From NCBI RefSeq assembly GCF_022267515.1, contig NZ_JAKFGB010000009.1, forward strand, positions 186,001 to 250,000: a DNA stretch of 64,000 nucleotides. Direction: 5' to 3'. The position numbers were made by a program, and so were the translations under genes. A model generated the notes under the pieces. It searched no databases. It saw nothing but the letters and a program-made list of their open reading frames with translations, and was not told where the DNA came from. Positions 30,300 to 39,231 of the stretch are shown here, in pieces. This stretch comes from Rubinisphaera margarita. GTDB lineage: Bacteria > Planctomycetota > Planctomycetia > Planctomycetales > Planctomycetaceae. Each line of letters opens with the position of its first letter. Position 1 is the stretch's first letter.

Positions 30300-31517
30300 A
30301 TGCCGGCTACCTTGTCCCATCCTGAGCAGTCCCGGGCCCCGGCTCCGGAGCGAATTCGATCTGAACGTCCGTATGCGAGCCGCATCGTCATCGACGACCA
30401 GATGTGGGCGGAAGTCATCGAGAATCCGGCGGACCTGCAGAGTTATCTTCAGGGCTGGAACGAACTGGCTCGGGCAGCCGTGGTTCCCAACGTTTTCTAC
30501 GAGCCGTGGTTCCTCCGACCGGCCATCGAATATCTACATTCCGGAAAACCGCTGCGGTTTGTGTTCATCTACCGGAAGAACAAGCGAATCTCCGATCCCG
30601 ATATCCTGTGCGGTTTCTTCCCGCTCGAACGGACACGAATCAAACTCTTCCCGGCCGAGAGCTGGCGGCTCATGACAGACAGTTATCTGTATCTGTCCCA
30701 GCCGCTCCTGCACGTCGAATACACGAATGAAGCGGTCCTCGGTTTTCTTCGCTGGGCGCGGCTCGCTCGCATTCCGTTGATTGAACTCTCCCGGTCTCGA
30801 GCCGAAGGTCCCTATCTGCATGCGTTGACGACTGCCTTCCGTCAGCTGGAGATCACCCCGTTCATCTACGAACAGACGACCCGTGCCCTCCTCGTCCGTG
30901 AAGACGGGCCGGCCGTCGTCTCGCAAAAGCGGGGCCACTATCGCCGCGATATCCAGCGACGTCGTCGGCGGCTGGAAGAGAATGGCGCGGTCGAAGTCCG
31001 CTATTTGAACAGCAGCGATGACCTCGAGGAGTGGCAGCAGAATTTCCTGCGACTGGAACGAGTTGGCTGGAAGGGAGAATCCGGAACGGCCATCGCTCTG
31101 CATGAGAACGAAACTCGGATGTTTCTCGAAACAACAACCGCGGCCATGCAGCAGGGACATCTGCAGATGCTGGGGCTGTACTTCGAGGGAGCCCCGATCG
31201 CGATCAAATGCAATCTCTGTTCTGAAGAAGGCAGCTACGCCTGGCGGATCGCCTTCGATGAAAGCTATGCCAGGTACTCTCCCGGGGTTCAACTCGAACT
31301 GGACAATATGGAGTGCTTTCGTCGTACTCCACTGAAGTGGATGGACTCCTGTGCGACGGCCGACCATCCCATGATCAATCGGCTCTGGCCGCATCGGCTC
31401 GGGCTGCAGTCTCTGTATGTGCCGACCTGCGGGTTGCTGTCGGACATCTACTGCAGTACGCGGCCTCTGCTTCGAATCACAAAACGCCGGCTGAAAGCCC
31501 TGCTCGGGCGAAGATAA
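30300..31517 (+). CDS. GNAT-family acetyltransferase (BioF2-like/CelD-type domain)
   Basis: 405 residues. The C-terminal half (about 190-350) has the long GNAT fold of the Acetyltransf_6 family, with the core AVEVRYLNSSDD, NFLRLERVGWKG, RMFLETTTAAM and GLYFEGAPIAIKCNL. Such proteins are related to FemAB-type aminoacyl and acyl transferases and are often linked to exopolysaccharide or peptide modification. The acceptor is unknown. The next gene, 64 bases on, is a cupin-like oxygenase candidate, and the two probably form an operon. Confidence 0.82.
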   Translation: MPATLSHPEQSRAPAPERIRSERPYASRIVIDDQMWAEVIENPADLQSYLQGWNELARAAVVPNVFYEPWFLRPAIEYLHSGKPLRFVFIYRKNKRISDPDILCGFFPLERTRIKLFPAESWRLMTDSYLYLSQPLLHVEYTNEAVLGFLRWARLARIPLIELSRSRAEGPYLHALTTAFRQLEITPFIYEQTTRALLVREDGPAVVSQKRGHYRRDIQRRRRRLEENGAVEVRYLNSSDDLEEWQQNFLRLERVGWKGESGTAIALHENETRMFLETTTAAMQQGHLQMLGLYFEGAPIAIKCNLCSEEGSYAWRIAFDESYARYSPGVQLELDNMECFRRTPLKWMDSCATADHPMINRLWPHRLGLQSLYVPTCGLLSDIYCSTRPLLRITKRRLKALLGRR

Positions 31518-31581
31518 TCGTCTGATCCCGTTTTCCTACATTCCTGACAACAGAGCTCTGTAGCTCTAGAAGAGCGGTTCC

Positions 31582-32472
31582 ATGATTGATGCCGTCCAAT
31601 CGCCTCCCGTTGCAGAGTCTCAAACCGGCCAGTGGCTCGGCTGGAATCGCGAGGAGTTCGAACGTTCGTTCGCGCGACGTCCCTTCACGATTACGCATCA
31701 CCTGACCGATCATCCTCTCTTTCAGGTCGAGCGCCTCCTCGAACTCGCCCAGCAACTTCCGTCCGATCAGATCGAGTACAACGCCGGCAAACTGCCGGTC
31801 TCGATTTCCCACGACGAAACCCCGATGAACGGGCTCTCTCCGGCAGAAACGATTCGCCGGATTGCCGAGTGCGAATCGTGGCTGGTGATGAAATACATCG
31901 AACGCGATCCGGCCTACGCTCAGTTGCTGCAGGAATGTCTGGAGCAGGTGAAGCCGCTGACCGAGACGATTGCTCCGGGCATGATGAAGCCGCACGCGTT
32001 TGTGTTCATCACGTCGCCTCGCTCCGTCACGCCGTTCCATATCGATCCCGAGCACAACTTCCTGTTGCAGATTCGCGGCGACAAGGTTGTCCGTCTGTAC
32101 GATGGCGGCGACCCTGAGATTCTCAGCGACATCGAACTGGAGAACTTCTACTGCGACCGTGGACGCAATCTGGTGATGAAGGACGAGAACCGCGATCGCT
32201 GCTGGACCTTCACGCTCAAGCCGGGCCAGGGGCTGCATTTTCCAGTGACCTTCCCGCATTGGGTCGAGAACAGCGATGAGGTCTCGGTGTCGTTCAGCAT
32301 CACCTTCCGCACGCCCGACCTCGACAAACGCCGGGCGTTGTATCGGACGAACTCTCAGCTCCGCAGCCTCGGCCTGACCCCTCAGAAGCCCGGCCAGAAC
32401 CGCCTCCGCGACGCCGCATTTTATCAGGCGTTTCGTACCTGGCGCAAAGTGTCCTCGTTAATGGGAAAGTAG
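31582..32472 (+). CDS. Cupin-like (JmjC-type) protein, putative Fe(II)/2-oxoglutarate oxygenase
   Basis: 296 residues. The central region carries a cupin-8/JmjC signature: the HxD pair in TPFHIDPEHNFLLQIRGDK and a third His in FPVTFPHWVENSD, which would bind Fe(II). Relatives hydroxylate protein or small-molecule substrates. No signal peptide is seen, so it is presumably cytoplasmic. It lies 64 bases after the GNAT gene in the same direction, and the pairing may reflect acylation and hydroxylation of one product; this is inference. Confidence 0.82.
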   Translation: MIDAVQSPPVAESQTGQWLGWNREEFERSFARRPFTITHHLTDHPLFQVERLLELAQQLPSDQIEYNAGKLPVSISHDETPMNGLSPAETIRRIAECESWLVMKYIERDPAYAQLLQECLEQVKPLTETIAPGMMKPHAFVFITSPRSVTPFHIDPEHNFLLQIRGDKVVRLYDGGDPEILSDIELENFYCDRGRNLVMKDENRDRCWTFTLKPGQGLHFPVTFPHWVENSDEVSVSFSITFRTPDLDKRRALYRTNSQLRSLGLTPQKPGQNRLRDAAFYQAFRTWRKVSSLMGK

Positions 32473-32596
32473 AGTGCGTTTTGACGCGCCAGGCCAACGT
32501 CAGGCGTGAGCAACCCTCAACGTCGCGGACTGGAAGACACCTGCGCGACTGTCACGAGTCGGAGCGTCGCTCTGATGGGGCGTCGAGGCGCAGGGT

Positions 32597-33487
32597 CTAT
32601 CCCATTGCCAGCGCCAGAATCACGGCAGTCGTCAGCACGACGGCTCCGGCGACGCGAACGAGCATCAGGTGGACCGGAACGGTTGCTTCGGCTCCGCCCC
32701 AGATTTTTGCCGACGCCCAGGCAAACAGCACGCCCCACAAGCCGCGGGTGGCGTAGACGATGTTCACGCGCGTGGCATCGCCGAAGATCGACAGTGTGCT
32801 CACAATGAAGATCGCCTGCATGCCAATCAGAGCGGAGCCGATCAGCAGCGCGGGTCGCACCGCGGCATCCTTCAGCGCATGCGGCTGGAAGTGTCGCAGG
32901 AAGACGACCGACATCAGAGCGACCATCCAGTAAACGATCGGCAAAAAACGACCGATCCCCCACTGCGGCGCCCACTTCTGAACGAGGACATCGAAGTGAG
33001 CAAACGACATCGCTGCACAGAGTGCAAAGCCGATCGCGAGCAGCAGTTTCCTGCGATTTCCCCCGGGGCTGGTCCATTGAATCATGGCGATGCCGAGCAC
33101 CGCCAGAGCCGCCGCCAGCCACATCGTCAGCGATAACTGGCTCGCGGTGAGAAACGTGACGAGCACCGCGACGAACAGCACCTTCACACCAAAGACCGGG
33201 GTCGCGACAGAAACATCGCCCCGTTCGATTGCCAGAAACGTGAAGCTCAGCCCCATGGTATAAAGAGCGGCCACGATGGCTGGCTGCCAGAGCATGGAAA
33301 GCGGCTGCATCGTACCGCCGACGAACCAGAAGCAGGTGAAGAACAGAGCCGCGAACTGATTCGACAGAAACGCCACGGTCCACGGATTGATCCCGGCGAC
33401 GGTGGTACGTTTGACGAAGATCAGGCCGGCCACAAACAGCAGGCTGGCCGTAAGTGGCAGAAGCAGATGGAACGGAAAATCAGTCAA
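32597..33487 (-). CDS. DMT/EamA-family transporter
   Basis: 296 residues with about 10 hydrophobic segments, as in drug/metabolite transporters. Two EamA repeats can be made out, the first around FVAGLIFVKRTTVAGINP and the second around GIGRFLPIVYWMVALM. The substrate is unknown. The frame stays open upstream to 33679, but that stretch lies across a hairpin repeat (33545-33651) and is not hydrophobic, so the TTG at 33487 is preferred; an ATT just before it is also possible. The start is the weakest part of this call. Confidence 0.75.
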   Translation of the reverse strand: MTDFPFHLLLPLTASLLFVAGLIFVKRTTVAGINPWTVAFLSNQFAALFFTCFWFVGGTMQPLSMLWQPAIVAALYTMGLSFTFLAIERGDVSVATPVFGVKVLFVAVLVTFLTASQLSLTMWLAAALAVLGIAMIQWTSPGGNRRKLLLAIGFALCAAMSFAHFDVLVQKWAPQWGIGRFLPIVYWMVALMSVVFLRHFQPHALKDAAVRPALLIGSALIGMQAIFIVSTLSIFGDATRVNIVYATRGLWGVLFAWASAKIWGGAEATVPVHLMLVRVAGAVVLTTAVILALAMG

Positions 33488-33794
33488 AATGAAGCCTGAG
33501 GCAAAAGGCGGGAGCGAGCGGTGAGAGTCGGAAGGCGGAGCCGGGGCACCCCGACCTCCGTATTGTAGCACTCCCAGTCCGAGGTAAAGCCTCATTGGAG
33601 CATGAGAACATCCGGGGTGCCGCTTGCATCGCGAACCCGTGCAAGCCTGCCGGGAGGATTGCACGTCTAACACGGTCATCGTGGCGATGGCTAAAGACGC
33701 CCGTGGTGCGGGATTGATCCTGATTCCCGGAGTCGGTAGGGTGACATCTGTTCTTGTCTATACAAACGCCTGAAAGGCTTTCGGAGGATTTCCC
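33488..33794. other. Intergenic region with a REP-like hairpin pair
   Basis: 307 bases between the divergent DMT and PDZ genes. It holds the paired repeat described separately and presumably the promoters of both genes, which could not be placed by eye. Confidence 0.5.
33545..33651. repeat. REP-like repeat related to the 44.2-kb pair
   Basis: GGCACCCCG at 33545-33553 is complementary to CGGGGTGCC at 33613-33621, and the segment 33616-33651 (GGTGCCGCTTGCATCGCG then a diverged arm) matches the hairpin at 44188-44225 with the same GCTTGCATCGCG core. It is the third copy of that family in the window. Confidence 0.5.
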
Positions 33795-34649
33795 GTGTTT
33801 ACGCGATTTCTGTTCGTTGTTCTCTGTCTGGTTGTTGCTCCTGCTCTCGCTGCGGAACCGGCCTCACTGGGGGTGGAAGTGATCGAACTCGCGACGGTCT
33901 ATGACGTCCTGAGAGAAAAGGGGTTCGATTTGCCGACGAAGTCCGGCCTGATCGTACTGCACGTGACCCCGAACAGCCCGGCGGCGAAGGCGAAAATCTC
34001 TCCGGATGACATCATCCTGAAGGTGCAGAGAACTACGGTCCGCACGATCGACGACCTCAGAACCGCTCTGGAAGGAACGGCAGGAAAGGAGATTGACCTG
34101 AGCGGTTACGGATCGACGATCATCCGCGGGAAACAGCGGTGGCGGCGGGGAGATCTCCGCGTGACACCGGCGACGCGGGAAGAAATCCTGAAGGGAGCAA
34201 TGGTCCAGACCGCCGATCCCATCAAGGGCCTGACGTTTTGGAAGCACGCGAGCGCCCCGGAGTTTCTTAATTCCCGTACGGCGGTCTACTGCTACATCGC
34301 CGAAGAACAGGGAGCTCCGACGCTGCGATTGAAGCTTCAGTACGTTGCCGACGACTGGCTATTTATCAAATCGCTGGTGGTCCGGGCGGGGGCGGAGAAC
34401 TTCACCATCGACCTGTCGGGATTCTCTGATGTTGAGCGCGACAACTCTGGGGGCAAGATCTGGGAATGGCACGATCGGCCAGTGGGCGCCAACGAAATGG
34501 CGATGTTACGGGCCATGGCGACCGGCGGAAATGCCATCATCGCCTTTAATGGGAACCAGTACCGCAAGGACTTCGAACTGGACGACACGAGCCGTCATGT
34601 GATCTCGGAAACCCTTGAACTCTATGACATGATTAACACCGCCGAGTGA
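33795..34649 (+). CDS. Exported PDZ-domain protein of unknown function
   Basis: 284 residues. A signal peptide (MFTRFLFVVLCLVVAPALAAE) is followed by a PDZ-like segment at about 25-110 (GLIVLHVTPNSPAAKAKISPDDIILKV). The C-terminal 150 residues have alternating strands and no recognised family. PDZ domains bind C-terminal peptides, but no protease domain is present, so this is probably a binding or adaptor protein outside the cytoplasm. The start is GTG at 33795 after AGGATTTCCC. It is followed by a zinc-ribbon protein gene. Confidence 0.75.
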   Translation: MFTRFLFVVLCLVVAPALAAEPASLGVEVIELATVYDVLREKGFDLPTKSGLIVLHVTPNSPAAKAKISPDDIILKVQRTTVRTIDDLRTALEGTAGKEIDLSGYGSTIIRGKQRWRRGDLRVTPATREEILKGAMVQTADPIKGLTFWKHASAPEFLNSRTAVYCYIAEEQGAPTLRLKLQYVADDWLFIKSLVVRAGAENFTIDLSGFSDVERDNSGGKIWEWHDRPVGANEMAMLRAMATGGNAIIAFNGNQYRKDFELDDTSRHVISETLELYDMINTAE

Positions 34650-34685
34650 TTTCGCCCCCGTCCCTCACTTGTCCCTTCTTGCTTA

Positions 34686-35165
34686 ATGAGCATATCCATG
34701 GTGATGTCGAAATGCCGCGAATGCGGTGTCCCGGTTTCCACAAGAGCGAAGTCCTGTCCGAACTGCGGATATCGAGAACCATTTTTTACCCCCGCCCGTG
34801 TAGTTATGATTCTTGTCGGACTAGTGTTTATCGCGATGATATGGGCCCAGGAAAGGCGGAATCGCGAAATCGACCGTATTGCCGAACAGCAGATGACGCG
34901 AATTCAGACCAAGCCCGCAGCAACGGAACGCCTGCTGTACGCCTCGGAGTACACAGGCGGACCGTGGCCATTTACCTGTGATCCAGTCATTCTGAAATGC
35001 TACGGACTCGGTTCCGGAATCCTGACGGTCAGCTGCAATGGTAAGGAGTACGCACTTGCTGAGGGTGCAACAGCAGCGGGATTTTCTGACGTCCTGGAGA
35101 TCTATCCGCCCGGGAAAGTCGGGCTCAGTATGATCACTCTCTACGCGGGAGCTCTTTGCGAGTGA
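34686..35165 (+). CDS. Zinc-ribbon membrane protein with DUF2511-like domain
   Basis: 159 residues. The N-terminus has a short zinc ribbon (SKCRECGVPVSTRAKSCPNCG) before one membrane segment at about 40-57. The C-terminal part has the DUF2511-like pattern PWPFTCDPVILKCYG, LTVSCNGKEYAL and a final LCE. Whether the C-terminal part is outside the cytoplasm depends on topology, but the ribbon would be inside. Function is unknown. ATGs at 34686, 34698 and 34704 are possible starts. It lies 36 bases after the PDZ gene and may share its transcript. Confidence 0.7.
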   Translation: MSISMVMSKCRECGVPVSTRAKSCPNCGYREPFFTPARVVMILVGLVFIAMIWAQERRNREIDRIAEQQMTRIQTKPAATERLLYASEYTGGPWPFTCDPVILKCYGLGSGILTVSCNGKEYALAEGATAAGFSDVLEIYPPGKVGLSMITLYAGALCE

Positions 35166-35301
35166 CTCGAGGCATCTGCGCCTCTCGAAAAAGGTCTTTC
35201 GCCCACACGTCCGTTGACGTGTATTCCTCGCACGAATTCGAGCGGCATGCTCAGTCTATTGCGAGATTGGCCCATGGCACCCAGCTTTAGGTTTACGGCC
35301 T

Positions 35302-36300
35302 TTACGGAGATAACTCGACCAGCAGGCGTTCGATGAGGATGCGGGGCGGGAGCGAGCTTTCGCCCTTCATGCCGAGGTCGGCTTTCGCCAGCAGATGCGG
35401 GATGCGTTCGGCTCGCTGGCGGCCCAGTCGGCGGAGATAGGTCTCGGCAGCCGGGATGTCGCGGGGGAAGACCCCGGCCGATTTGAGAGCACTGTTCAGA
35501 TTGCGGGTCCTGGCCGAGGTGCGGACGGCCTGGACGAGTTTGCGGTAAACAAACGAAATGCCGCCAAGCAGTTTCTGCGGCGCTTCGCCGGCGGTCATCA
35601 ACTTGTTTAACTCCGTGAGGGCGACATCGAGTTCGCCATCGCGGACGGCGTTGATCATGTTCCAGGTCGTTTCGAGCCGCCATCCCCCGACAAGAGCGCG
35701 AACATCTTCATCGGTGATCTTCTTGTTGTCGCCGACGTAGGACGACAGCTTGTCGAGTTCGCGATCGAGCAGCCCGATCGACGTGCCGGCCAGTTCGAGC
35801 AAGAGAGCCACGGCTGAGCGCGAAATCGACTTTTCGTACTTCTGCTGGGCATGCGAGACGACCCAGCTCGACAACTGAGCGCCTTTGAGTTCGCCGCATT
35901 CGAGCGACAGTCCGGTTTTCTCGACCTTCTTGGCGAGCTTCGTGTTCTTCGGCCAGCTTTTCACGTCCAGGACGAGCAGCGACGATTTGGCCGGCTTGTC
36001 GGCGTAGGCTTCCAGACTGCTGCGGTTGGCCGACACGAAATCGTCGGCGGCATTGATAACGACCGACCGCTTCCCGCTCCACATTGAGATTGTCTTGAGC
36101 TCGTCGGAGACGTTCCGCCACTCGGCTTCGCGACCTTCGAGTGTCGTCGCCAGTTCCTGAGCCGACTGGGCATCGCCGTAGATGCTGGTCAACAGCAGTT
36201 GCAGCGACTGCTGCTTCAGATACCGTTCCGCACCGTACAGGACGACCACGGGCGGGATCTGATCGATCGATTCTTTCGCGATGAATTCAGTGGCAAGCAT
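35302..36300 (-). CDS. holA: DNA polymerase III subunit delta
   Basis: 332 residues, normal for HolA, the delta subunit that opens the sliding clamp within the clamp loader. The start PPVVVLYGAERYLKQQ, the segment KRSVVINAADDF and the C-terminal helical domain (TTWNMINAVRDGELDVALTELNKLMTAG then LLGGISFVYRKLVQAVR) match the family. The ATG at 36300 is preferred over an extension to 36378, which runs into the repeat at 36339-36410. Confidence 0.92.
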   Translation of the reverse strand: MLATEFIAKESIDQIPPVVVLYGAERYLKQQSLQLLLTSIYGDAQSAQELATTLEGREAEWRNVSDELKTISMWSGKRSVVINAADDFVSANRSSLEAYADKPAKSSLLVLDVKSWPKNTKLAKKVEKTGLSLECGELKGAQLSSWVVSHAQQKYEKSISRSAVALLLELAGTSIGLLDRELDKLSSYVGDNKKITDEDVRALVGGWRLETTWNMINAVRDGELDVALTELNKLMTAGEAPQKLLGGISFVYRKLVQAVRTSARTRNLNSALKSAGVFPRDIPAAETYLRRLGRQRAERIPHLLAKADLGMKGESSLPPRILIERLLVELSP

Positions 36301-36338
36301 AGGAATGAGGTAGGGGCTGGAGCATCCCGCTCGTTTCG

Positions 36339-36410
36339 TGTGGCACTGGCTCGGCCCGTGCAGGTTGTTTCCGTTCAAAATTCTGAGAGCACTGGCAGGG
36401 CCAGTGGCAT
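36339..36410. repeat. REP-like inverted hairpin pair
   Basis: Arm 1 (36341-36361, GCACTGGC with GCCCGTGC) and arm 2 (36389-36410, GCACTGGC with GCCAGTGG) are each hairpins and lie in inverted orientation to each other. This two-hairpin layout is typical of REPINs. They fill the gap between holA and the methyltransferase gene. Confidence 0.65.
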
Positions 36411-36417
36411 GCGGGGG

Positions 36418-38184
36418 TTAGTTGGTCTGCAGATTCAAAAGGCTTTCCGATTCCTCGGCGAGCAGTCTCTGCCAGGCGAGTTGTCCGAACAGTTCCGGCT
36501 CCTGGATGCGGTACCTCAACTGCAGTTGATCGACAGCGATTCCGGTCAGCTCTGCAAAAGATTCCGTCACCAGCCGTCCGACCCGCTCGCGAAGTGATAA
36601 CGTTTCCCCGGCGTAGACCGTCTTCCCGCTACAGGCGAGAGTATACACGGCGGCATCGTCTGGCAGTGCCAGGGTGGTAACCGATTTCAGCGGCACGATG
36701 CTTCGTAGCGACTTTCCGAGCCGTCCCTTGTGAGCCACCTTGAGAATTCCAGCCCGTTCCGTAACGGCCAACAGTTGCCGCGAAATCATCAACGCTGCCC
36801 AGCGATACTGAAACGGCTTGAAGCCCGGCGTGAGGGCTTTGGCTCGTTCATCAAACTGTGTGGCCAGATCCGGGTCGCAGAAAATCTCTTCGAGATGCGT
36901 ACTTGCCGTTTCGCGAAGCAGCGACTGCAGAGCCATTTCGCTGGCCGCCAGATAGGGGTCTGCAGCGGTCCAGGAAAAGTCGGTCTGTCTGGTTGCAGGG
37001 AGATCGGCCAGCTGTCCGTTCTGTCGAAGTTGAAGCAGCAGCAGATTCCACGTCAAGGGGTCGCCGATGACGTTGTGCTGGCGGCAGGCCTTGTGAAAGG
37101 CTTTGGTTAATTTGGGATCGAGCAGGACGCGGTCGATCGAATATCCGTCGTGGGACTGGCCAAACGCATTGCGAATCCCATGATACGTCAACTGAAGTTG
37201 AGCAGAGTCGGGCTCCGCCGATTCCACTTGTTCGGTGTTGCGAGTCTTTCGAGCCGTTTTCTTCGCCCACGTTCCCGGTGCACTCATCGTCGGCTCGGCG
37301 GAACCATCGAGGGCATCGCCCCGGCAAATCTGTTCCAGCCGAGTCGTTCCCCGTTCGACGTAATCGTCCGAAAGCTCGAACCCAAGATAGTTGCGGCCGA
37401 GTTTCTTGGCGGCAGCCAGTGTCGTCGCGCTGCCGGCGAACGGGTCGAGCACGAGTTCATCTTCCCGGGAGCAGTAGCGGATGATGCGGCCGAGAAGTTG
37501 TTCAGGCATCTGGCAGCCATGAAAACCGGCTCGCTCTTTGAACGTCCCGGCGACGCGCGGGAAGTACCAGGTATCTTCCGTGGAGCTGAAGCAGGCTTCG
37601 AGATCCTGTGGGCGAAGTGTCCAGGTGCGATTGTCGTCGGGTTGAAACTCGCCGGCAACTCCAGCCGGGCGAATGATCCAGGTGTCATCCGGCAGGCGAC
37701 CGGTCGGATTGGCTCGCTTGTCGTTGTAAACGAGCTGGCGGGCGGACGGGATGCGGTTTTCGAGCTCATCGCCCCGAAACGTGAACTGGCTCGGATCTTT
37801 CACGAAGTAGAACAGATGGGCATGCGACCGGCTGAACTTCTGTTTGCAGTTCACGCCGAACGTGTAGTACCAGATGACCCAGCTGCGGCAGTGAAAGCCG
37901 ATCTCCTGAGCCATCAGCTTGAGTTCGGCGGCGTACTCATCGCCAATGGCCAGCCAGAAGGTGCCGTCGCTCTTGAGGACGTTGTAAACGCCGCTGATCC
38001 ACTCGCGGGACCATTCCAGATACTGGTTGCGTTCGAGGCTGTCTTCGTACTGGTCGTACTCGTAGCCGATGTTGAACGGCGGGTCGGCGAAGACCAGGTC
38101 GACGGACCCGGGCTCCAGAGCCGCCATCCCGGCTACGCAGTCCTGCTTCAGAATCGTATTGTGCACGGTCTGTTCGGTCTTCAC
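36418..38184 (-). CDS. DNA methyltransferase with C-terminal GIY-YIG-like domain
   Basis: 588 residues. The N-terminal part (about 1-300) is a beta-class amino methyltransferase, with motif IV DPPFNIGYEYD at 34-44 and motif I FAGSATTLAAAKKLGRNYLGFE later, the order of that class. A middle region (about 330-500) has no recognised family. The last 80 residues have VYTL at 513, VYAGET at 523 and LRERV at 531, which resemble a GIY-YIG nuclease domain. The GTG at 38184 follows a perfect GGAGGAGAACC site. No separate restriction or specificity gene is adjacent. It could be a solitary methylase, a fused restriction-modification enzyme or a DNA repair factor. Confidence 0.8.
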   Translation of the reverse strand: MKTEQTVHNTILKQDCVAGMAALEPGSVDLVFADPPFNIGYEYDQYEDSLERNQYLEWSREWISGVYNVLKSDGTFWLAIGDEYAAELKLMAQEIGFHCRSWVIWYYTFGVNCKQKFSRSHAHLFYFVKDPSQFTFRGDELENRIPSARQLVYNDKRANPTGRLPDDTWIIRPAGVAGEFQPDDNRTWTLRPQDLEACFSSTEDTWYFPRVAGTFKERAGFHGCQMPEQLLGRIIRYCSREDELVLDPFAGSATTLAAAKKLGRNYLGFELSDDYVERGTTRLEQICRGDALDGSAEPTMSAPGTWAKKTARKTRNTEQVESAEPDSAQLQLTYHGIRNAFGQSHDGYSIDRVLLDPKLTKAFHKACRQHNVIGDPLTWNLLLLQLRQNGQLADLPATRQTDFSWTAADPYLAASEMALQSLLRETASTHLEEIFCDPDLATQFDERAKALTPGFKPFQYRWAALMISRQLLAVTERAGILKVAHKGRLGKSLRSIVPLKSVTTLALPDDAAVYTLACSGKTVYAGETLSLRERVGRLVTESFAELTGIAVDQLQLRYRIQEPELFGQLAWQRLLAEESESLLNLQTN

Positions 38185-38379
38185 TCCGGTTCTCCTCCGG
38201 GACGGCATTCTAGCGGCAAGTCGGCGCGAGCGCAACGGACGGGCAGGCGATTTCCCTTTCTTGCAGCCTGATCCCTCGGTTCTCATACTTGGAAGAGAAG
38301 GGGGTGTCTGTCGAAGATGGCGGCGCCGCTTCATCAGGCCACGTTAATCGCGAAATCTCTCTCGCTTGGAATTCTCCAG

Positions 38380-39231
38380 ATGGACAAGATCGACGCTCAT
38401 CACCACTTCTGGGAGCTTTCCCGCTTCGATTATGCCTGGCTTCGAGCCGAGGACAAGCGGGCAATCTGCCGCGATTTTCTGCCGGCGGACCTGAAGCCGC
38501 ATCTTGAGGCCTGCGGCATCAGCAAGTCAATTTTCGTGCAGACCCGGCACGAGCTGGCCGAGAATCGCTGGGTGCTCGATCTCTGTGAGCAGAACGATTT
38601 TCTCGCGGGAATCGTCGGCTGGGTCGATCTGCAGAGCCCCGACTGTGAGGAGCAGCTGCTGGAGTTCAAGGATCACCCGAAGTTTCTCGGCATCCGCCAC
38701 GTGACACAGGACGAACCGGATGACGATTTCATTGTCCATCAGAAGACGTTGCGGGGCCTGAAAGTGCTGGAGAAGCACCGGGTTCCGTTCGATCTGCTGT
38801 TTTTCGTCAAGCACCTGCGGCACGCTCCGACCGTGGCCATGCTCTGCCCCGAGCTTCCCCTCGTGCTCGATCATCTGGCGAAGCCGCGGATTAAGGATCA
38901 GGCGTTCGACGACTGGGAGGCCAATTTTCGAGCCGCCGCGAACTGCGAGAATGTCTACTGCAAACTCTCCGGCATGATCACCGAAGCCGACTGGGACGAC
39001 TGGAAACCCGCCGATCTGAAGCCGTATATCGACATCGCCCTGGACGCCTTCGGCCCGGACCGCCTGATGTATGGTTCCGACTGGCCGGTCTGCGAACTGG
39101 CCGGAAGCTACGAACAGGTCCACGCAGCCCTTGCCGAGAACATCGCGGACCTCTCGGAGACTGAACAGCAGCGGATCTGGGCGGGTACGGCAGCGGAGTT
39201 TTATGGGATTGAGCTAGCCACAGTCCGCTAA
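38380..39231 (+). CDS. Amidohydrolase-family protein (COG3618, fuconolactonase-like)
   Basis: 283 residues. The TIM-barrel amidohydrolase family begins here with DAHHHFWELSRFDYAW and has further likely ligands in FFVKHLRH, LDHLAKP and GSDWPVCE. Members hydrolyse lactones such as L-fucono-1,5-lactone; the substrate is not certain. The ATG at 38380 is chosen because it directly precedes the first barrel strand. The stop codon overlaps by three bases that of the converging MazF toxin gene. Confidence 0.87.
   Translation: MDKIDAHHHFWELSRFDYAWLRAEDKRAICRDFLPADLKPHLEACGISKSIFVQTRHELAENRWVLDLCEQNDFLAGIVGWVDLQSPDCEEQLLEFKDHPKFLGIRHVTQDEPDDDFIVHQKTLRGLKVLEKHRVPFDLLFFVKHLRHAPTVAMLCPELPLVLDHLAKPRIKDQAFDDWEANFRAAANCENVYCKLSGMITEADWDDWKPADLKPYIDIALDAFGPDRLMYGSDWPVCELAGSYEQVHAALAENIADLSETEQQRIWAGTAAEFYGIELATVR

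Noticed and set aside
33488..33679. Longer N-terminus for the DMT transporter gene.
   Set aside because: It would translate a hairpin repeat and is not hydrophobic; the shorter form gives the family's normal length.
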